From contig NZ_JAKJSC010000003.1 in NCBI RefSeq assembly GCF_029029525.1, forward strand, positions 1 to 64,000: a DNA stretch of 64,000 nucleotides, given 5' to 3'. Shown here piece by piece: positions 36,278 through 45,457 of this stretch. The DNA comes from Labilibaculum sp. DW002. GTDB lineage: Bacteria; Bacteroidota; Bacteroidia; Bacteroidales; Marinifilaceae. Within the stretch, counting starts at the first letter, position 1. Each line of letters starts with the position of its first letter. The position numbers were made by a program, and so were the translations under genes. The notes beneath the pieces are model-generated. The model saw only the letters and a program-made list of their open reading frames with translations. It was not told where the DNA came from and made no database searches.

Positions 36278-36660
36278 CATCTCTGTGCTATGTATTTAAA
36301 AATTAAAAAGTAGTTCCATTTCATTAAAAAAAATATCTACCACTGAGCTACACAGAGTGTCACCGAGAAAAAGTTAGATTTAGGTTTCCCTTTGTAATTC
36401 TTTGTTCGTATTCAGTATTTATTTCTTTCGGTAATGTAAATCCTCTGTGCGCCTCAGTGCCCTCTGTGGTGGAAGAAAAGAATTGTTAGTTAGATTACAT
36501 TGTGTAAAATGATTCTACCACCGAGTCCCACAGAGTATCACAGAGAAAAAAAATAAGTCTTTTTTTTCTAAGTCTTGCTCTTCCTCTGTTACCTTTCGTG
36601 CTCTCGGTGGTAAAGAAATCTGATATGGATTGATTTTACCTTGTGTGAAATAATTTTATG
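36278..36660. repeat. CTCTGTG-type degenerate repeats (inverse orientation)
   Basis: Contains ctaccactgagctacacagag, cctctgtgcgcctcagtgccctctgtgg and ctaccaccgagtcccacagag. These are reverse complements of the motif in the 146-bp array at 30456-31095. Together the two repeat blocks flank the tRNA-to-GxxExxY interval. Confidence 0.8.
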
Positions 36661-36779
36661 TGTTCTCTCTTACAAAAATAGAAATCTCCACTACAATAAA
36701 GACTTGTAGCTCTTTATTGGCTTGGAAGTCCCTGTTTTTCAGATCAAGCATTTGTTAAAATGTTGTAAAACCAAGAGTT

Positions 36780-36787
36780 TAGTTTTG
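36780..36787 (+). promoter_or_regulatory. Bacteroidota -7 box candidate (TAGTTTTG)
   Basis: Exact TAnnTTTG match placed about 35 bases before the riboswitch core and 239 before metK. A TTTG at 36751 is a little further away than the usual -33 spacing. Confidence 0.4.
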
Positions 36788-36809
36788 TTTCTTTCCAAAA
36801 TAATCATTT

Positions 36810-36915
36810 CCTTTGCCTCGAATTAAGTGGAAAGATTTGGCTGCTTGCGACCACAGAAAAAAATGCTAAATGGTGAACTATGTGCTTTTCTGCACCTAGA
36901 CAACCAACCATTGCT
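36810..36915 (+). promoter_or_regulatory. Probable SAM-type riboswitch leader of metK
   Basis: The leader contains aagtggaaagatttgg, then CTTGCGACCAC and AAATGCTAAATGG. These match in order the SAM-I family core: a GCAACC-like bulge followed by GGUGCUAA, here in the A/T-rich Bacteroidota style. A GTGC...GCAC arm (36882-36895) follows. It lies 110 bases before metK, whose product makes SAM, so feedback control is expected. A TCCGCTA/TAGCGGA hairpin sits further on. Confidence 0.55.
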
Positions 36916-37025
36916 TTCCCGTATCGTGTACTCCGCTATTTACTTAGCGGACTTAAACAACAACGCTTGTCGATTTATTAATTCGTTTAATAATATCGAC
37001 ATCACAACTAATTATTATTTAAATT

Positions 37026-38282
37026 ATGGGATATTTATTTACATCTGAATCCGTTTCAGAAGGACATCCAGACAAAGTTGCTGATCAAATTTCAGATGCT
37101 TTATTGGACAAATTTTTAGCTTTCGATCCTAACTCGAAAGTAGCTTGCGAAACTATGGTAACAACAGGACAGGTTATCTTAGCTGGAGAAGTAAAAACCA
37201 AAACTTATATCGATGCTCAAGATGTGGCTCGTCAGGTAATCAACCGTATTGGTTATACCAAAAGCGAGTACCAATTCGATGGCACATCATGTGGTGTGTT
37301 AACGGCTATTCACGAGCAATCGGATGACATTAATCGTGGTGTAGATCGTGAAGATCCAATGAGCCAGGGAGCGGGTGATCAAGGGATGATGTTTGGTTAC
37401 GCTAGTAAGGAGACTGACGACTATATGCCTTTATCTCTTGACCTGTCACACCGTTTGTTAATCGAGATGGCGGCTATTCGTCGCGAAGGTAAAGAAATGA
37501 CTTACCTACGTCCTGATTCAAAATCACAGGTAACTATTGAGTATAACGATAATGACAGCATTAAGCGTGTGCATACCATTGTCGTTTCTACTCAGCACGA
37601 CGATTTTGGTCCTGATGATGAGAGCATGTTGGCTAAGATTAAAGACGATGTTCGCAATATCCTAATCCCTCGTGTGATTAACATGTTGCCAGCACGTGTT
37701 CAGGCTTTCTTCGATGCAGATTTTATCCTTCACGTTAACCCAACAGGGAAATTCGTGATTGGTGGCCCTCATGGTGACACGGGGCTTACTGGTCGTAAGA
37801 TTATTGTTGACACTTATGGTGGAAAAGGTGCTCACGGTGGTGGTGCATTCTCGGGTAAAGATCCTTCAAAGGTAGACCGTTCTGCGGCTTACGCTTCTCG
37901 TCATATTGCAAAAAACCTTGTTGCTGCTGGTGTAGCCGATGAAATTTTGGTTCAATTGTCGTATGCTATTGGTGTGGCACAGCCTGTAGGTATCTTTGTT
38001 GAAACTTATGGCAAAAAGAATGTTGAGTTAAGCAATGGCGAAATTGCTGATAAAATTGCTGAGATTTTTGACCTTCGCCCTGCTGCTATTGAGCAACGTT
38101 TAAAGCTACGTAACCCTATTTACGAAGAGTCTGCTGCCTATGGTCATATGGGACGTACGCCTCGTACTGTTACGAAAACATTTGCTTCGCCTTATTTCGA
38201 AGATAAGACAATGGAAGTAGAGCTTTTCACATGGGAGAAACTAGACTATATCGAGAAAGTAAAAGAAGCTTTTAAGCTTTAA
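37026..38282 (+). CDS. metK: S-adenosylmethionine synthase
   Basis: 418 residues. All family blocks are present: [58 protein letters not shown], and [22 protein letters not shown], with the active-site His, Asp and Lys residues. Makes SAM from methionine and ATP. Slightly longer than Escherichia coli MetK (384) because of insertions typical of this phylum. Single-gene unit, preceded by a probable SAM riboswitch and followed by a terminator. Confidence 0.97.
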   Translation: MGYLFTSESVSEGHPDKVADQISDALLDKFLAFDPNSKVACETMVTTGQVILAGEVKTKTYIDAQDVARQVINRIGYTKSEYQFDGTSCGVLTAIHEQSDDINRGVDREDPMSQGAGDQGMMFGYASKETDDYMPLSLDLSHRLLIEMAAIRREGKEMTYLRPDSKSQVTIEYNDNDSIKRVHTIVVSTQHDDFGPDDESMLAKIKDDVRNILIPRVINMLPARVQAFFDADFILHVNPTGKFVIGGPHGDTGLTGRKIIVDTYGGKGAHGGGAFSGKDPSKVDRSAAYASRHIAKNLVAAGVADEILVQLSYAIGVAQPVGIFVETYGKKNVELSNGEIADKIAEIFDLRPAAIEQRLKLRNPIYEESAAYGHMGRTPRTVTKTFASPYFEDKTMEVELFTWEKLDYIEKVKEAFKL

Positions 38283-38305
38283 AATCGATTAAAAAATTGA
38301 TTATT

Positions 38306-38338
38306 AGCCATTTCATTTATTTGAAATGGCTTTTTTTA
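38306..38338 (+). terminator. metK terminator
   Basis: Stem AGCCATTTCA / TGAAATGGCT, loop of 6, followed by TTTTTTT, 24 bases after the metK stop. Confidence 0.9.
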
Positions 38339-38366
38339 TGCCGATAATTCAACTCAAAAAAATTTA

Positions 38367-38450
38367 TTTGGGGCTTCCCCTTCGGGTCGGGCTTTCCGTT
38401 TCAACTCCTCATTCGTTCCTCATTGCGGGGTTTCCACTATAATCCCTAAG
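38367..38450. repeat. GC-rich dispersed repeat candidate
   Basis: ggggcttccccttcgggtc, gggctttccgtttcaactcc and cattgcggggtttcc read as a compact, GC-rich element flanked by AT-rich sequence. Recognised as repeat-like from its recurring ccttcgggtcgggctttccg phrase, not from a second copy in this window. Confidence 0.4.
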
Positions 38451-38613
38451 CCAAAAAATAGCATTATTCATACTTAAGATCGTATCATTCGTCCTAAATA
38501 TTAGATACTTACTTGTATAATCGTATTTTAATCGCTAATTTCAGATAAGAAAGTCTTTTATTATTCAAAGAACTCTTTAAAAACACAATTAGTATTTATT
38601 TAAGATCTAAGGT

Positions 38614-39042
38614 ATGAAAAATTGGTATTTATATATTGCACTGCTTTTGTTTACAGCCTGTTCAAGCAGCGGGGATATGATCGATGAAATGGAAGAAATG
38701 GTTGAAATTCCCAATGATCAGGAAAACATGATGGAAGAAGAAGAAACAACAACAGCTAATTTTGTTTCCGATGCTCATCCAACATCAGGAACCGCAAGCA
38801 TTAGTGAAGATGGCTCAACACTATCATTAACCGATTTTAAATCGGACGATGGACCTTTGTTAGAGCTCTATTTAGCTAGCGATTTAACTGCAGAAACCTA
38901 CGTTTCTCTTGGTGAATTAAAAGGTCTTGATGGAGATTATCAGTACAGTATTCCTACTGGAACCGATTTGGAAAGCTTAAAATACGTTATTGTTTGGTGT
39001 GTCGACTTTAAAGTAAGTTTCGGACATGCCGTGTTGCCATAA
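38614..39042 (+). CDS. DM13-domain lipoprotein
   Basis: 142 residues, lipobox LLLFTACSSSGD (Cys16). Residues about 65-142 form a DM13 domain: GTASISEDGSTLSLTDF, GPLLELYLASDL, VSLGELKGLDGDYQYSIP, YVIVWCVDFKVSFGHAVL. DM13 is proposed to hold a redox-active Cys, here in VWCVDF. Preceded by an acidic Met-rich linker (DMIDEMEEMVEIPND). Likely an electron-transfer-type or metal-linked lipoprotein of the envelope. Confidence 0.85.
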   Translation: MKNWYLYIALLLFTACSSSGDMIDEMEEMVEIPNDQENMMEEEETTTANFVSDAHPTSGTASISEDGSTLSLTDFKSDDGPLLELYLASDLTAETYVSLGELKGLDGDYQYSIPTGTDLESLKYVIVWCVDFKVSFGHAVLP

Positions 39043-39069
39043 ACGAGTTAAAACAATTAAAAACAGTAA

Positions 39070-39098
39070 AGTCAGATCTTAGGATCTGGCTTTTTTTA
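39070..39098 (+). terminator. Terminator after the DM13 gene
   Basis: AGTCAGATC / GATCTGGCT stem (one wobble) followed by seven T residues, 28 bases after the stop. Confidence 0.85.
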
Positions 39099-39169
39099 GT
39101 TTGCGTCCAGTCCTGAAATAAGCTGACAGTAAAGAGACTTATTTTCGAATAAATGATTTTATTTTTTGA

Positions 39170-39370
39170 TTACACTTGTTTTTTTCTGCTTAATACTTGA
39201 AAAGAAAGGTAAGCAAGCCCAACAAATATCATAAACCATACAAAACTAAGCAGAACACTTTTAATCATTACATCAGATTTAATTAAGTATTCTGGAAGAG
39301 GCAATTGTATTAGATTTGTGATAATAATTCCTATTATTATTGATATGAATATTTTAAATTTTCTATTCAT
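39170..39370 (-). CDS. Small membrane protein
   Basis: 66 residues from ATG 39370, directly abutting the end of the upstream SDR gene; an in-frame start 11 codons earlier overlaps that gene. Two membrane segments (about 6-22, FISIIIGIIITNLIQL, and about 38-58, LLSFVWFMIFVGLAYLSFQ). No family recognised. Probably translated with the SDR gene. Confidence 0.55.
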   Translation of the reverse strand: MNRKFKIFISIIIGIIITNLIQLPLPEYLIKSDVMIKSVLLSFVWFMIFVGLAYLSFQVLSRKKQV

Positions 39371-39371
39371 T

Positions 39372-40403
39372 TTATTTTTCAGTTTTTTTAATTTTTGCCT
39401 CAATAGGGTAATGTATTAAGGTATCCTTAATGCTCTTTTCAATTGGAATGAACTCAAAACCCAATGCTTCTTTAATTTTCTGATTAGAATAGTATTTCAC
39501 ATGATGTGCCGATCGTGCATTTTCTTTGGTAAAACCAGGTTCTTTAAACAAAAAGATTCTTTTTAGAAATGCTACTCTCCAAGCTAACCCAGTCATTTTT
39601 TTGTTTGCATATCTTGTTGGTCCTTCAATTCCAAGCTGTTTTGCAATGGTCTTAAAGATGAATTCGAAAGAGCAATTGTCACCATTAAGGATAAAGCGCT
39701 CATTTTCAATCTTACTTTCCATTAATTCATGCATCGAACGGCTCACATCTTGAACATCAACATAGCCGGTAATTCCTTTGGTATAGTATTTTAAACCTTT
39801 GGCAACCGTACTAAAAAGTTGAGAACTGCCTTTGTTCCATTGCCCTGGTCCCAAAATAATCGATGGATTTACGATTACTGCGCTTAATCCTTCTTCAATG
39901 CCACGCCAAACTTCCAGTTCCGAATTAAATTTACTAATCGAATAACCTGATCGTTTTTCTTCAGGACTCCAAGCCGTATTTTCACTTACCGTATCTTCAC
40001 CTTCTTCCGGAGAACCTAATGCAGCAATAGAACTTACCATGCAAAATTTTCTGATATCAGCATCTAAACAAGCATTTACCAGGTTGCGAGTTCCCTCAAT
40101 ATTAATATCCTGCATGTTTTTATGATCGTCTTTTTTAAAGGAGACCAAAGCAGCACAATGGTAAACATCTTTGATTCCTTTAAGCGCATCTTCCAAAGAA
40201 AAAGGATCTAACATATCTCCATCGAACCATTCAATTTTATTAAAAAGCTCATCTGCTTTTTCGGAATAGTAAGCAAAAGTTGTACGTACCATCTCAATGT
40301 TGCTGCTCTTGCGTTTCAATGCACGAACCTTTTTTCCTTTCGAAAGCAAATCGAATAGTAAATGTGAGCCAACAAGGCCTGTTCCACCGGTAACTAAAAT
40401 CAT
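39372..40403 (-). CDS. NAD-dependent epimerase/dehydratase (extended SDR)
   Basis: 343 residues. Rossmann start ILVTGGTGLVGSH; SSIAALG, then the catalytic YSISK (Tyr-x-x-x-Lys), and NPSIILGPG motifs of extended SDRs. Substrate not predictable; relatives act on nucleotide sugars or dihydroflavonol-like substrates. Cytosolic. The small membrane protein directly downstream may be its operon partner. Confidence 0.88.
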   Translation of the reverse strand: MILVTGGTGLVGSHLLFDLLSKGKKVRALKRKSSNIEMVRTTFAYYSEKADELFNKIEWFDGDMLDPFSLEDALKGIKDVYHCAALVSFKKDDHKNMQDINIEGTRNLVNACLDADIRKFCMVSSIAALGSPEEGEDTVSENTAWSPEEKRSGYSISKFNSELEVWRGIEEGLSAVIVNPSIILGPGQWNKGSSQLFSTVAKGLKYYTKGITGYVDVQDVSRSMHELMESKIENERFILNGDNCSFEFIFKTIAKQLGIEGPTRYANKKMTGLAWRVAFLKRIFLFKEPGFTKENARSAHHVKYYSNQKIKEALGFEFIPIEKSIKDTLIHYPIEAKIKKTEK

Positions 40404-40461
40404 GGAAGATTATTTAAAATAAGTAGTATCCTGTAAGGGATGTAAAGTTAACATCGAAAAG

Positions 40462-40872
40462 CTATTTCGCCCAATTCAGTTTTATGGTTTGTATCATTTG
40501 AGTTGATACGCTCAATGGCACTGGACTGGTTCCGGCTACATTTTCAATAATTTGTTTTTCTTCGGCAGTATAACTTTTATCAGGAAAATTGAACTCTACG
40601 ATAACTTCCGAAACTCTTCTTGGATCACTCTCCATTATTTTAGTAATGTTCAGCTCAGTTCCTACAATGTCGATATTGTTATCGCGAGCAACAATTCCCA
40701 TAATGGTCATAATACATGAACCGAATGAGGTTGCCATTAAATCTGTTGGAGAAAAAGCTTCGCCTTTCCCTTGATTATCAATAGGAGCATCGGTATAAAT
40801 CTTATTTCCCGATTGTAAGTGAATATTTTCTGTTCTTAGATCGCCTAAGTAAGTTGTTTTTACTGTTGTCAT
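40462..40872 (-). CDS. OsmC family protein
   Basis: 136 residues from ATG 40872 (MTTVKTTYLG); an upstream ATG would add 10 residues without family support. OsmC fold with GKGEAFSPTDLMATSFGSCIMTIMG. The first redox Cys is present (GSCIM), but the second, normally in a CPV motif near the C-terminus, is replaced by Ser (GTSPVPLSV). Peroxidase activity of the classic OsmC/Ohr type therefore seems unlikely, and a binding or other role is possible. Confidence 0.85.
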   Translation of the reverse strand: MTTVKTTYLGDLRTENIHLQSGNKIYTDAPIDNQGKGEAFSPTDLMATSFGSCIMTIMGIVARDNNIDIVGTELNITKIMESDPRRVSEVIVEFNFPDKSYTAEEKQIIENVAGTSPVPLSVSTQMIQTIKLNWAK

Positions 40873-41050
40873 GTTGTTTTTGTGTTTAGTGAAAAGTATC
40901 AATGTATATTTTGTTTTGTGAATTTACGCTTTACCATTAAACTTACAAATAGCATGATGTGGATAAACACAAAAAAAAATATTTATCTGTCACCTTTTTT
41001 TGAGATCAGACTGTTAAAGCTTTATATAAATCAACATAATAATTAAACAA

Positions 41051-41260
41051 ATGAATAGAACAAAAGAGAATATCATATTCGTACTAATTTTTAGTGTGGT
41101 TTTTGCGATTGTTACAACAGCTTTTGAATTTTGGATATATGATTGGGTCAAAATTGAGAAAAATATAATTGTAGGTTTAACTGTAAGCATTTTACTTCTT
41201 CTTGATAAAATCTATAAATTTTCAGATAAGATAAAACAGAAGCTAACATTTATAAAATAG
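41051..41260 (+). CDS. Small two-segment membrane protein
   Basis: 69 residues, two hydrophobic segments (about 10-27 and 39-52, IIFVLIFSVVFAIVTTAFEF and NIIVGLTVSILLLL) with basic ends. No family recognised. Stands alone between the divergent OsmC gene and ileS. A real gene is plausible but not certain. Confidence 0.45.
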   Translation: MNRTKENIIFVLIFSVVFAIVTTAFEFWIYDWVKIEKNIIVGLTVSILLLLDKIYKFSDKIKQKLTFIK

Positions 41261-41431
41261 CTTGTAAATCTTTGCAATTTTCTTTCAAATTAAAACCTAA
41301 TTAAATTTAAAAATTTCGAATTATAAGCAATCGGAATTCTAGCGAGAACAATCTGCTTTTATGTGTCGATAAAATTGTACTTATACCCTTGATTCTGCAA
41401 TCACTATGATCATCATGTCTTGTATTTTTTC

Positions 41432-41439
41432 TATATTTG
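41432..41439 (+). promoter_or_regulatory. Bacteroidota -7 box candidate (TATATTTG) before ileS
   Basis: Exact TAnnTTTG match 39 bases upstream of the ileS start. The TTG at 41420 is too close to be the -33 element by the usual spacing. Confidence 0.4.
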
Positions 41440-41478
41440 TGAACTTTTTGACGAATTCTAGATAAATATTACATATAA

Positions 41479-44400
41479 ATGAGCACAAAATTTCCAGATT
41501 ACAAGAACTTAGATCTTTCACAGATCAATAAAGATGTCTTAAAGGAATGGGAAGAAAACAAGACTTTCGACAAGAGTTTAGAAACTCGTGAAGGAAATCC
41601 ATCTTTTGTTTTCTATGAGGGACCCCCATCAGCTAACGGTATGCCTGGTATTCACCACGTAATGGCCCGTGCACTTAAAGATATTGTATGTCGTTATAAG
41701 ACGCTTAAGGGTTTTAAAGTAGACCGTAAAGCAGGTTGGGATACACACGGACTTCCAGTTGAGTTGGGTGTTGAAAAGGAATTGGGTATTACCAAAGAGG
41801 ATATTGGTAAGAAAATTACCGTTGACGAATATAACGAAGCTTGTAGAACGAACGTGATGAAATATACACGTGAGTGGGAAGATTTGACTTCGAAAATGGG
41901 TTATTGGGTGAATATGGATGAGCCATATATCACATACGACAACCGATATATTGAAACTTTATGGTGGTTGCTTAAGCAATTGTTCGAGAAAGGTTATTTG
42001 TATAAAGGATATACAATCCAGCCATTCTCACCAGCAGCAGGTACGGGATTGTCAACTCATGAGTTGAACCAACCTGGTTGCTATAAGGATGTAAAAGATA
42101 CAACAGCAGTTGGTCTATTTAAGATTGAGAAAGACGAAAAAAGTAATTTCCTTTTCGAAGGAATCGACTGTGATGTATACTTCATGGCCTGGACAACTAC
42201 GCCTTGGACTTTGCCATCGAATACGGCACTAGCGGTTGGCCCTAAGATCAACTATGTACGTGTACGTACTTTCAATCCATATACAGGTAAAGATTGTGTG
42301 GTTATTCTTGCTAAAAACTTGTTCTACAATTTCTTTGATAAAAAATACGAAGGACTTGAATTGGGAGAATATGAAGTTGGAAGCAAGCGCTTAACTTTTA
42401 AAACTCTTTCGGAACATGTTGGAGCAGATTTAGAAGGTGTTCGTTACGAACAGTTATTACCTTGGGTTAAGCCTGAAGGTGATGCTTTTCGCGTGATTTT
42501 AGGTGATTTCGTAACTATTGAAGACGGTACAGGTATCGTTCATATTGCGCCAACTTTTGGTGCGGATGATGATAGAGTAGCGAAAGCTGCTGGAATTTCT
42601 CCACTTATTTTCCGTGATAAGGAAGGTAAGATGCAACCAATGGTTGATCGTACAGGTAAGTTCTTCAAAATTGAAGACCTTGATGAGGAATTCGTTAAAA
42701 ACCATGTAAATACCGAACTTTATGCTCCATATGCAGGTCGTTACGTTAAGAATGCTTTCGATAGCAGTTTAACTGAGAAAGATCCTACTTTGGATGTTGA
42801 TATTGCTGTTGATTTGAAGAAGAGCAGTCAGGCGTTTAAGGTTGAGAAACATGTTCACAACTACCCACATTGTTGGAGAACTGATAAGCCGGTATTGTAC
42901 TATCCACTGGATTCATGGTTTATCAAGACGACAAAAGTTCGCGATCGTATGATCGAGCTAAATAAGACGATTAACTGGAAGCCAAAATCAACTGGTGAAG
43001 GTCGTTTTGGAAAATGGTTAGAGAACCTGCAGGACTGGAATCTTTCTCGTTCTCGTTATTGGGGAACACCTCTACCTATCTGGGTAAGCGAGGATCGTAA
43101 AGAAATGAAATGTATTGGTTCTGTACCTGAGCTTAAGGGCGAGATTGTTAAGTCAATCGAAAAAGGATACATGAGCGAAAACATGCTTGAGAAATATGTA
43201 GAAGGTGATAACTCAAAAGAGAACTATGAGAAGTTCGATCTTCACCGTCCGTATGTTGACGATATTGTATTGGTAAGTGAGTCGGGACAGAAATTATTCC
43301 GTGAACTAGACCTTATTGATGTTTGGTTCGATTCAGGAGCAATGCCTTATGCACAGCAGCATTATCCATTCGAAAACAAAGAGGATTTCGATAAGAAATT
43401 CCCAGCACAGTTTATTGCTGAGGGTGTAGACCAAACACGTGGATGGTTCTTTACGCTACATGCTATTGCAACCATGTGTTTCGATAGTGTAGCCTTCGAA
43501 AATATTATTTCAAACGGTTTGGTACTAGATGCGACAGGAAATAAAATGTCTAAGCGTCTAGGTAATGCGGTTGATCCATTCTCAACAATTGAGAAATATG
43601 GTTCAGACCCATTACGTTGGTATATGATTACCAATGCTCAACCATGGGATAACTTGAAATTTGATTTAGGTGGTGTTGAAGAAGTTCGTCGTAAATTCTT
43701 CGGTACACTATATAATACTTACAGTTTCTTCCAATTGTATGCTAATGTTGATGGATTTACCTATTCAGAGGCAGATGTACCAATGGAAAAACGTCCTGAA
43801 ATTGACCGTTGGATTCTTTCTCTTCTTAACTCATTGGTGAAAGAGGTTGAAGAGTGCTACGAAGCATACGAGCCAACTCGTGCTGGTCGTGCTATTCAGG
43901 ATTTCGTGAACGAAAACCTATCGAATTGGTACGTTCGTTTATGTCGCAAGAGATACTGGGGTGGTGAGTATGATACAGATAAAATTTCGGCATATCAAAC
44001 ACTTTATAAATGTCTTGAGACCATTTCTATCTTGGGATCACCAATTGCACCATTCTTTATGGATCAATTGTTTAAAGATCTTAATTCAGCTACAGGTCGT
44101 TATACTGATGAGTCTGTTCACTTGGTAGATTTCCCTAAGTACGATGCTGAAGTTATCGATAAGGATTTGGAAGAACGTATGGATATGGCTCAGAAGATTT
44201 CTTCTATGGTGTTAGGTCTTCGTCGTAAGGTGAAGATTCGTGTACGTCAGCCATTGAGTAAGATTATGGTTCCAATTCTTGACGAAGCAATGATTCCTCA
44301 ATTGGAAGCTGTAAAAGGCATTATCCTTTCTGAGATTAATGTAAAAGAGATGGAATTCATTACGGATACATCAGGTGTATTGATCAAGAAGATTAAACCG

Positions 44401-44919
44401 AACTTTAAGACTCTTGGACCAAAGCATGGTAAAATCATGAAGCAAATTGCTGGTGAGATTGCTAAGATGAATCAGGATGATATCGTGACTTTCGAAAAGG
44501 CATCTGAATTTACAATTGTTGTAAACGACGAGAATGTAGTTTTGACTCTTCAAGATGTTGAAATTATCTCTGAGGATATTCCAGGTTGGTTAGTTGCTAA
44601 CGAAGGAAAGCTTACTGTTGCTCTTGATGTAAACATAACTGAGGAGTTACGTCAGGAAGGTATTGCTCGTGAATTCATCAATAGAATTCAAAATTTGCGT
44701 AAGGATAGCGATTTTGATGTTACTGATAAAATTTCATTGGAAATTGCTATGCACGATGCCATAAATGAAGCAGTAAATACTCACAAAGATTATATTGGAA
44801 GTCAAACCTTAGCTGTGAGCGTTGAATTGGTTGAAAAATTAGCCGAAAATGAAGCCAAAGCAGTAGAGATTGAGCAGGGTGTAGAGAGCTTTATTAAGAT
44901 CGAAAAAGTTAGCGAATAA
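41479..44919 (+). CDS. ileS: Isoleucyl-tRNA synthetase
   Basis: 1146 residues. Class I motifs: HIGH-type GIHHVMARA (preceded by PSANGMP) and KMSKR in GNKMSKRLGN, with the editing CP1 domain in between (TTPWTLPSNTALAV). The C-terminal anticodon-binding region continues to residue 1146 with no Cys-rich zinc motif, which is like the eukaryote-type IleS2 group rather than the zinc-bearing IleS1; IleS2 enzymes are often less sensitive to mupirocin. This is inference from length and motif loss. Leads the ileS / DksA-like / lspA cluster. Confidence 0.97.
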   Translation: MSTKFPDYKNLDLSQINKDVLKEWEENKTFDKSLETREGNPSFVFYEGPPSANGMPGIHHVMARALKDIVCRYKTLKGFKVDRKAGWDTHGLPVELGVEKELGITKEDIGKKITVDEYNEACRTNVMKYTREWEDLTSKMGYWVNMDEPYITYDNRYIETLWWLLKQLFEKGYLYKGYTIQPFSPAAGTGLSTHELNQPGCYKDVKDTTAVGLFKIEKDEKSNFLFEGIDCDVYFMAWTTTPWTLPSNTALAVGPKINYVRVRTFNPYTGKDCVVILAKNLFYNFFDKKYEGLELGEYEVGSKRLTFKTLSEHVGADLEGVRYEQLLPWVKPEGDAFRVILGDFVTIEDGTGIVHIAPTFGADDDRVAKAAGISPLIFRDKEGKMQPMVDRTGKFFKIEDLDEEFVKNHVNTELYAPYAGRYVKNAFDSSLTEKDPTLDVDIAVDLKKSSQAFKVEKHVHNYPHCWRTDKPVLYYPLDSWFIKTTKVRDRMIELNKTINWKPKSTGEGRFGKWLENLQDWNLSRSRYWGTPLPIWVSEDRKEMKCIGSVPELKGEIVKSIEKGYMSENMLEKYVEGDNSKENYEKFDLHRPYVDDIVLVSESGQKLFRELDLIDVWFDSGAMPYAQQHYPFENKEDFDKKFPAQFIAEGVDQTRGWFFTLHAIATMCFDSVAFENIISNGLVLDATGNKMSKRLGNAVDPFSTIEKYGSDPLRWYMITNAQPWDNLKFDLGGVEEVRRKFFGTLYNTYSFFQLYANVDGFTYSEADVPMEKRPEIDRWILSLLNSLVKEVEECYEAYEPTRAGRAIQDFVNENLSNWYVRLCRKRYWGGEYDTDKISAYQTLYKCLETISILGSPIAPFFMDQLFKDLNSATGRYTDESVHLVDFPKYDAEVIDKDLEERMDMAQKISSMVLGLRRKVKIRVRQPLSKIMVPILDEAMIPQLEAVKGIILSEINVKEMEFITDTSGVLIKKIKPNFKTLGPKHGKIMKQIAGEIAKMNQDDIVTFEKASEFTIVVNDENVVLTLQDVEIISEDIPGWLVANEGKLTVALDVNITEELRQEGIAREFINRIQNLRKDSDFDVTDKISLEIAMHDAINEAVNTHKDYIGSQTLAVSVELVEKLAENEAKAVEIEQGVESFIKIEKVSE

Positions 44920-44954
44920 TCGATTTTTTGTTATCTTTAAAAAAAAAAGATACT

Positions 44955-45332
44955 ATGACTGAAAAAAAACGCTATACAGACGAAGAATTGCAAGAGTTCA
45001 AAGACTTGATTTCTCAGAAGCTTGCAAAAGCAAAGAAAGACTATGAAACCTTGAAAGCTGTTATATCTAATAGCTCGGGAAACGATATTGAAGATACTTC
45101 TCCTACTTTTAAAGTTCTTGAAGAAGGTGCTTCAGTTTTATCGAAAGAAGAGGCAGGAAGATTGGCACAGCGTCAAGCAAAATTCATTAGTCATTTAGAA
45201 GCTGCTCTAATTAGAATAGAGAACAAAAATTATGGAGTTTGTCGTGAGACAGGAAATTTGATTTCTAAAGAAAGATTGCGTGCTGTTCCTCATGCTACAC
45301 TTAGTATTGATGCGAAGAACAAGCAACTTTAA
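44955..45332 (+). CDS. DksA/TraR-like protein lacking the zinc finger
   Basis: 125 residues from ATG 44955 (MTEKKRYTDEELQEFK). The frame is open back to 44928 but the DksA family start is here. The acidic coiled-coil hairpin carries NDIEDTSPTF. The C-terminal globular part reads YGVCRETGNLISKERLRAVPHATL, the DksA pattern with only one of the four zinc Cys left. Such variants are common in Bacteroidota between ileS and lspA. It probably acts on RNA polymerase through the secondary channel. Confidence 0.85.
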   Translation: MTEKKRYTDEELQEFKDLISQKLAKAKKDYETLKAVISNSSGNDIEDTSPTFKVLEEGASVLSKEEAGRLAQRQAKFISHLEAALIRIENKNYGVCRETGNLISKERLRAVPHATLSIDAKNKQL

Positions 45333-45355
45333 AAGCAAATTATAATATACAGAAA

Positions 45356-45391
45356 ATGATTGGGAGAGAAGTCTTCCAATCATTTTTGTTT
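45356..45391 (+). terminator. Terminator after the DksA-like gene
   Basis: ATGATTGGGA / TTCCAATCAT stem with one wobble and a following TTTTGTTT. It lies between the DksA-like gene and lspA, so lspA may use readthrough or its own promoter. Confidence 0.75.
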
Positions 45392-45457
45392 ACCACCATT
45401 TGTTTTTATTTATTTGATATCTTAAAATTGATGGTAATTAACGTTTAAAGAATCATT

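Larger units (their letters stand above)
38283..38613. other. Intergenic region with terminator and GC-rich repeat-like segment
   Basis: 331 bases. The metK terminator is at 38306-38338. 38367-38450 is GC-rich relative to its surroundings and carries a CCCTTCGGGTCGGGC...CCG sequence seen widely in Bacteroidota intergenic regions; it looks like a dispersed repeat. I see no gene. Confidence 0.5.

Noticed and set aside
36827-37048. 73-residue plus-strand open frame before metK
   Set aside because: It overlaps the SAM-type leader and the start of metK, and its product is Cys/Asn-rich without family features.
43362-43634. 90-residue minus-strand open frame inside ileS
   Set aside because: It is a shadow of the well-supported synthetase gene.
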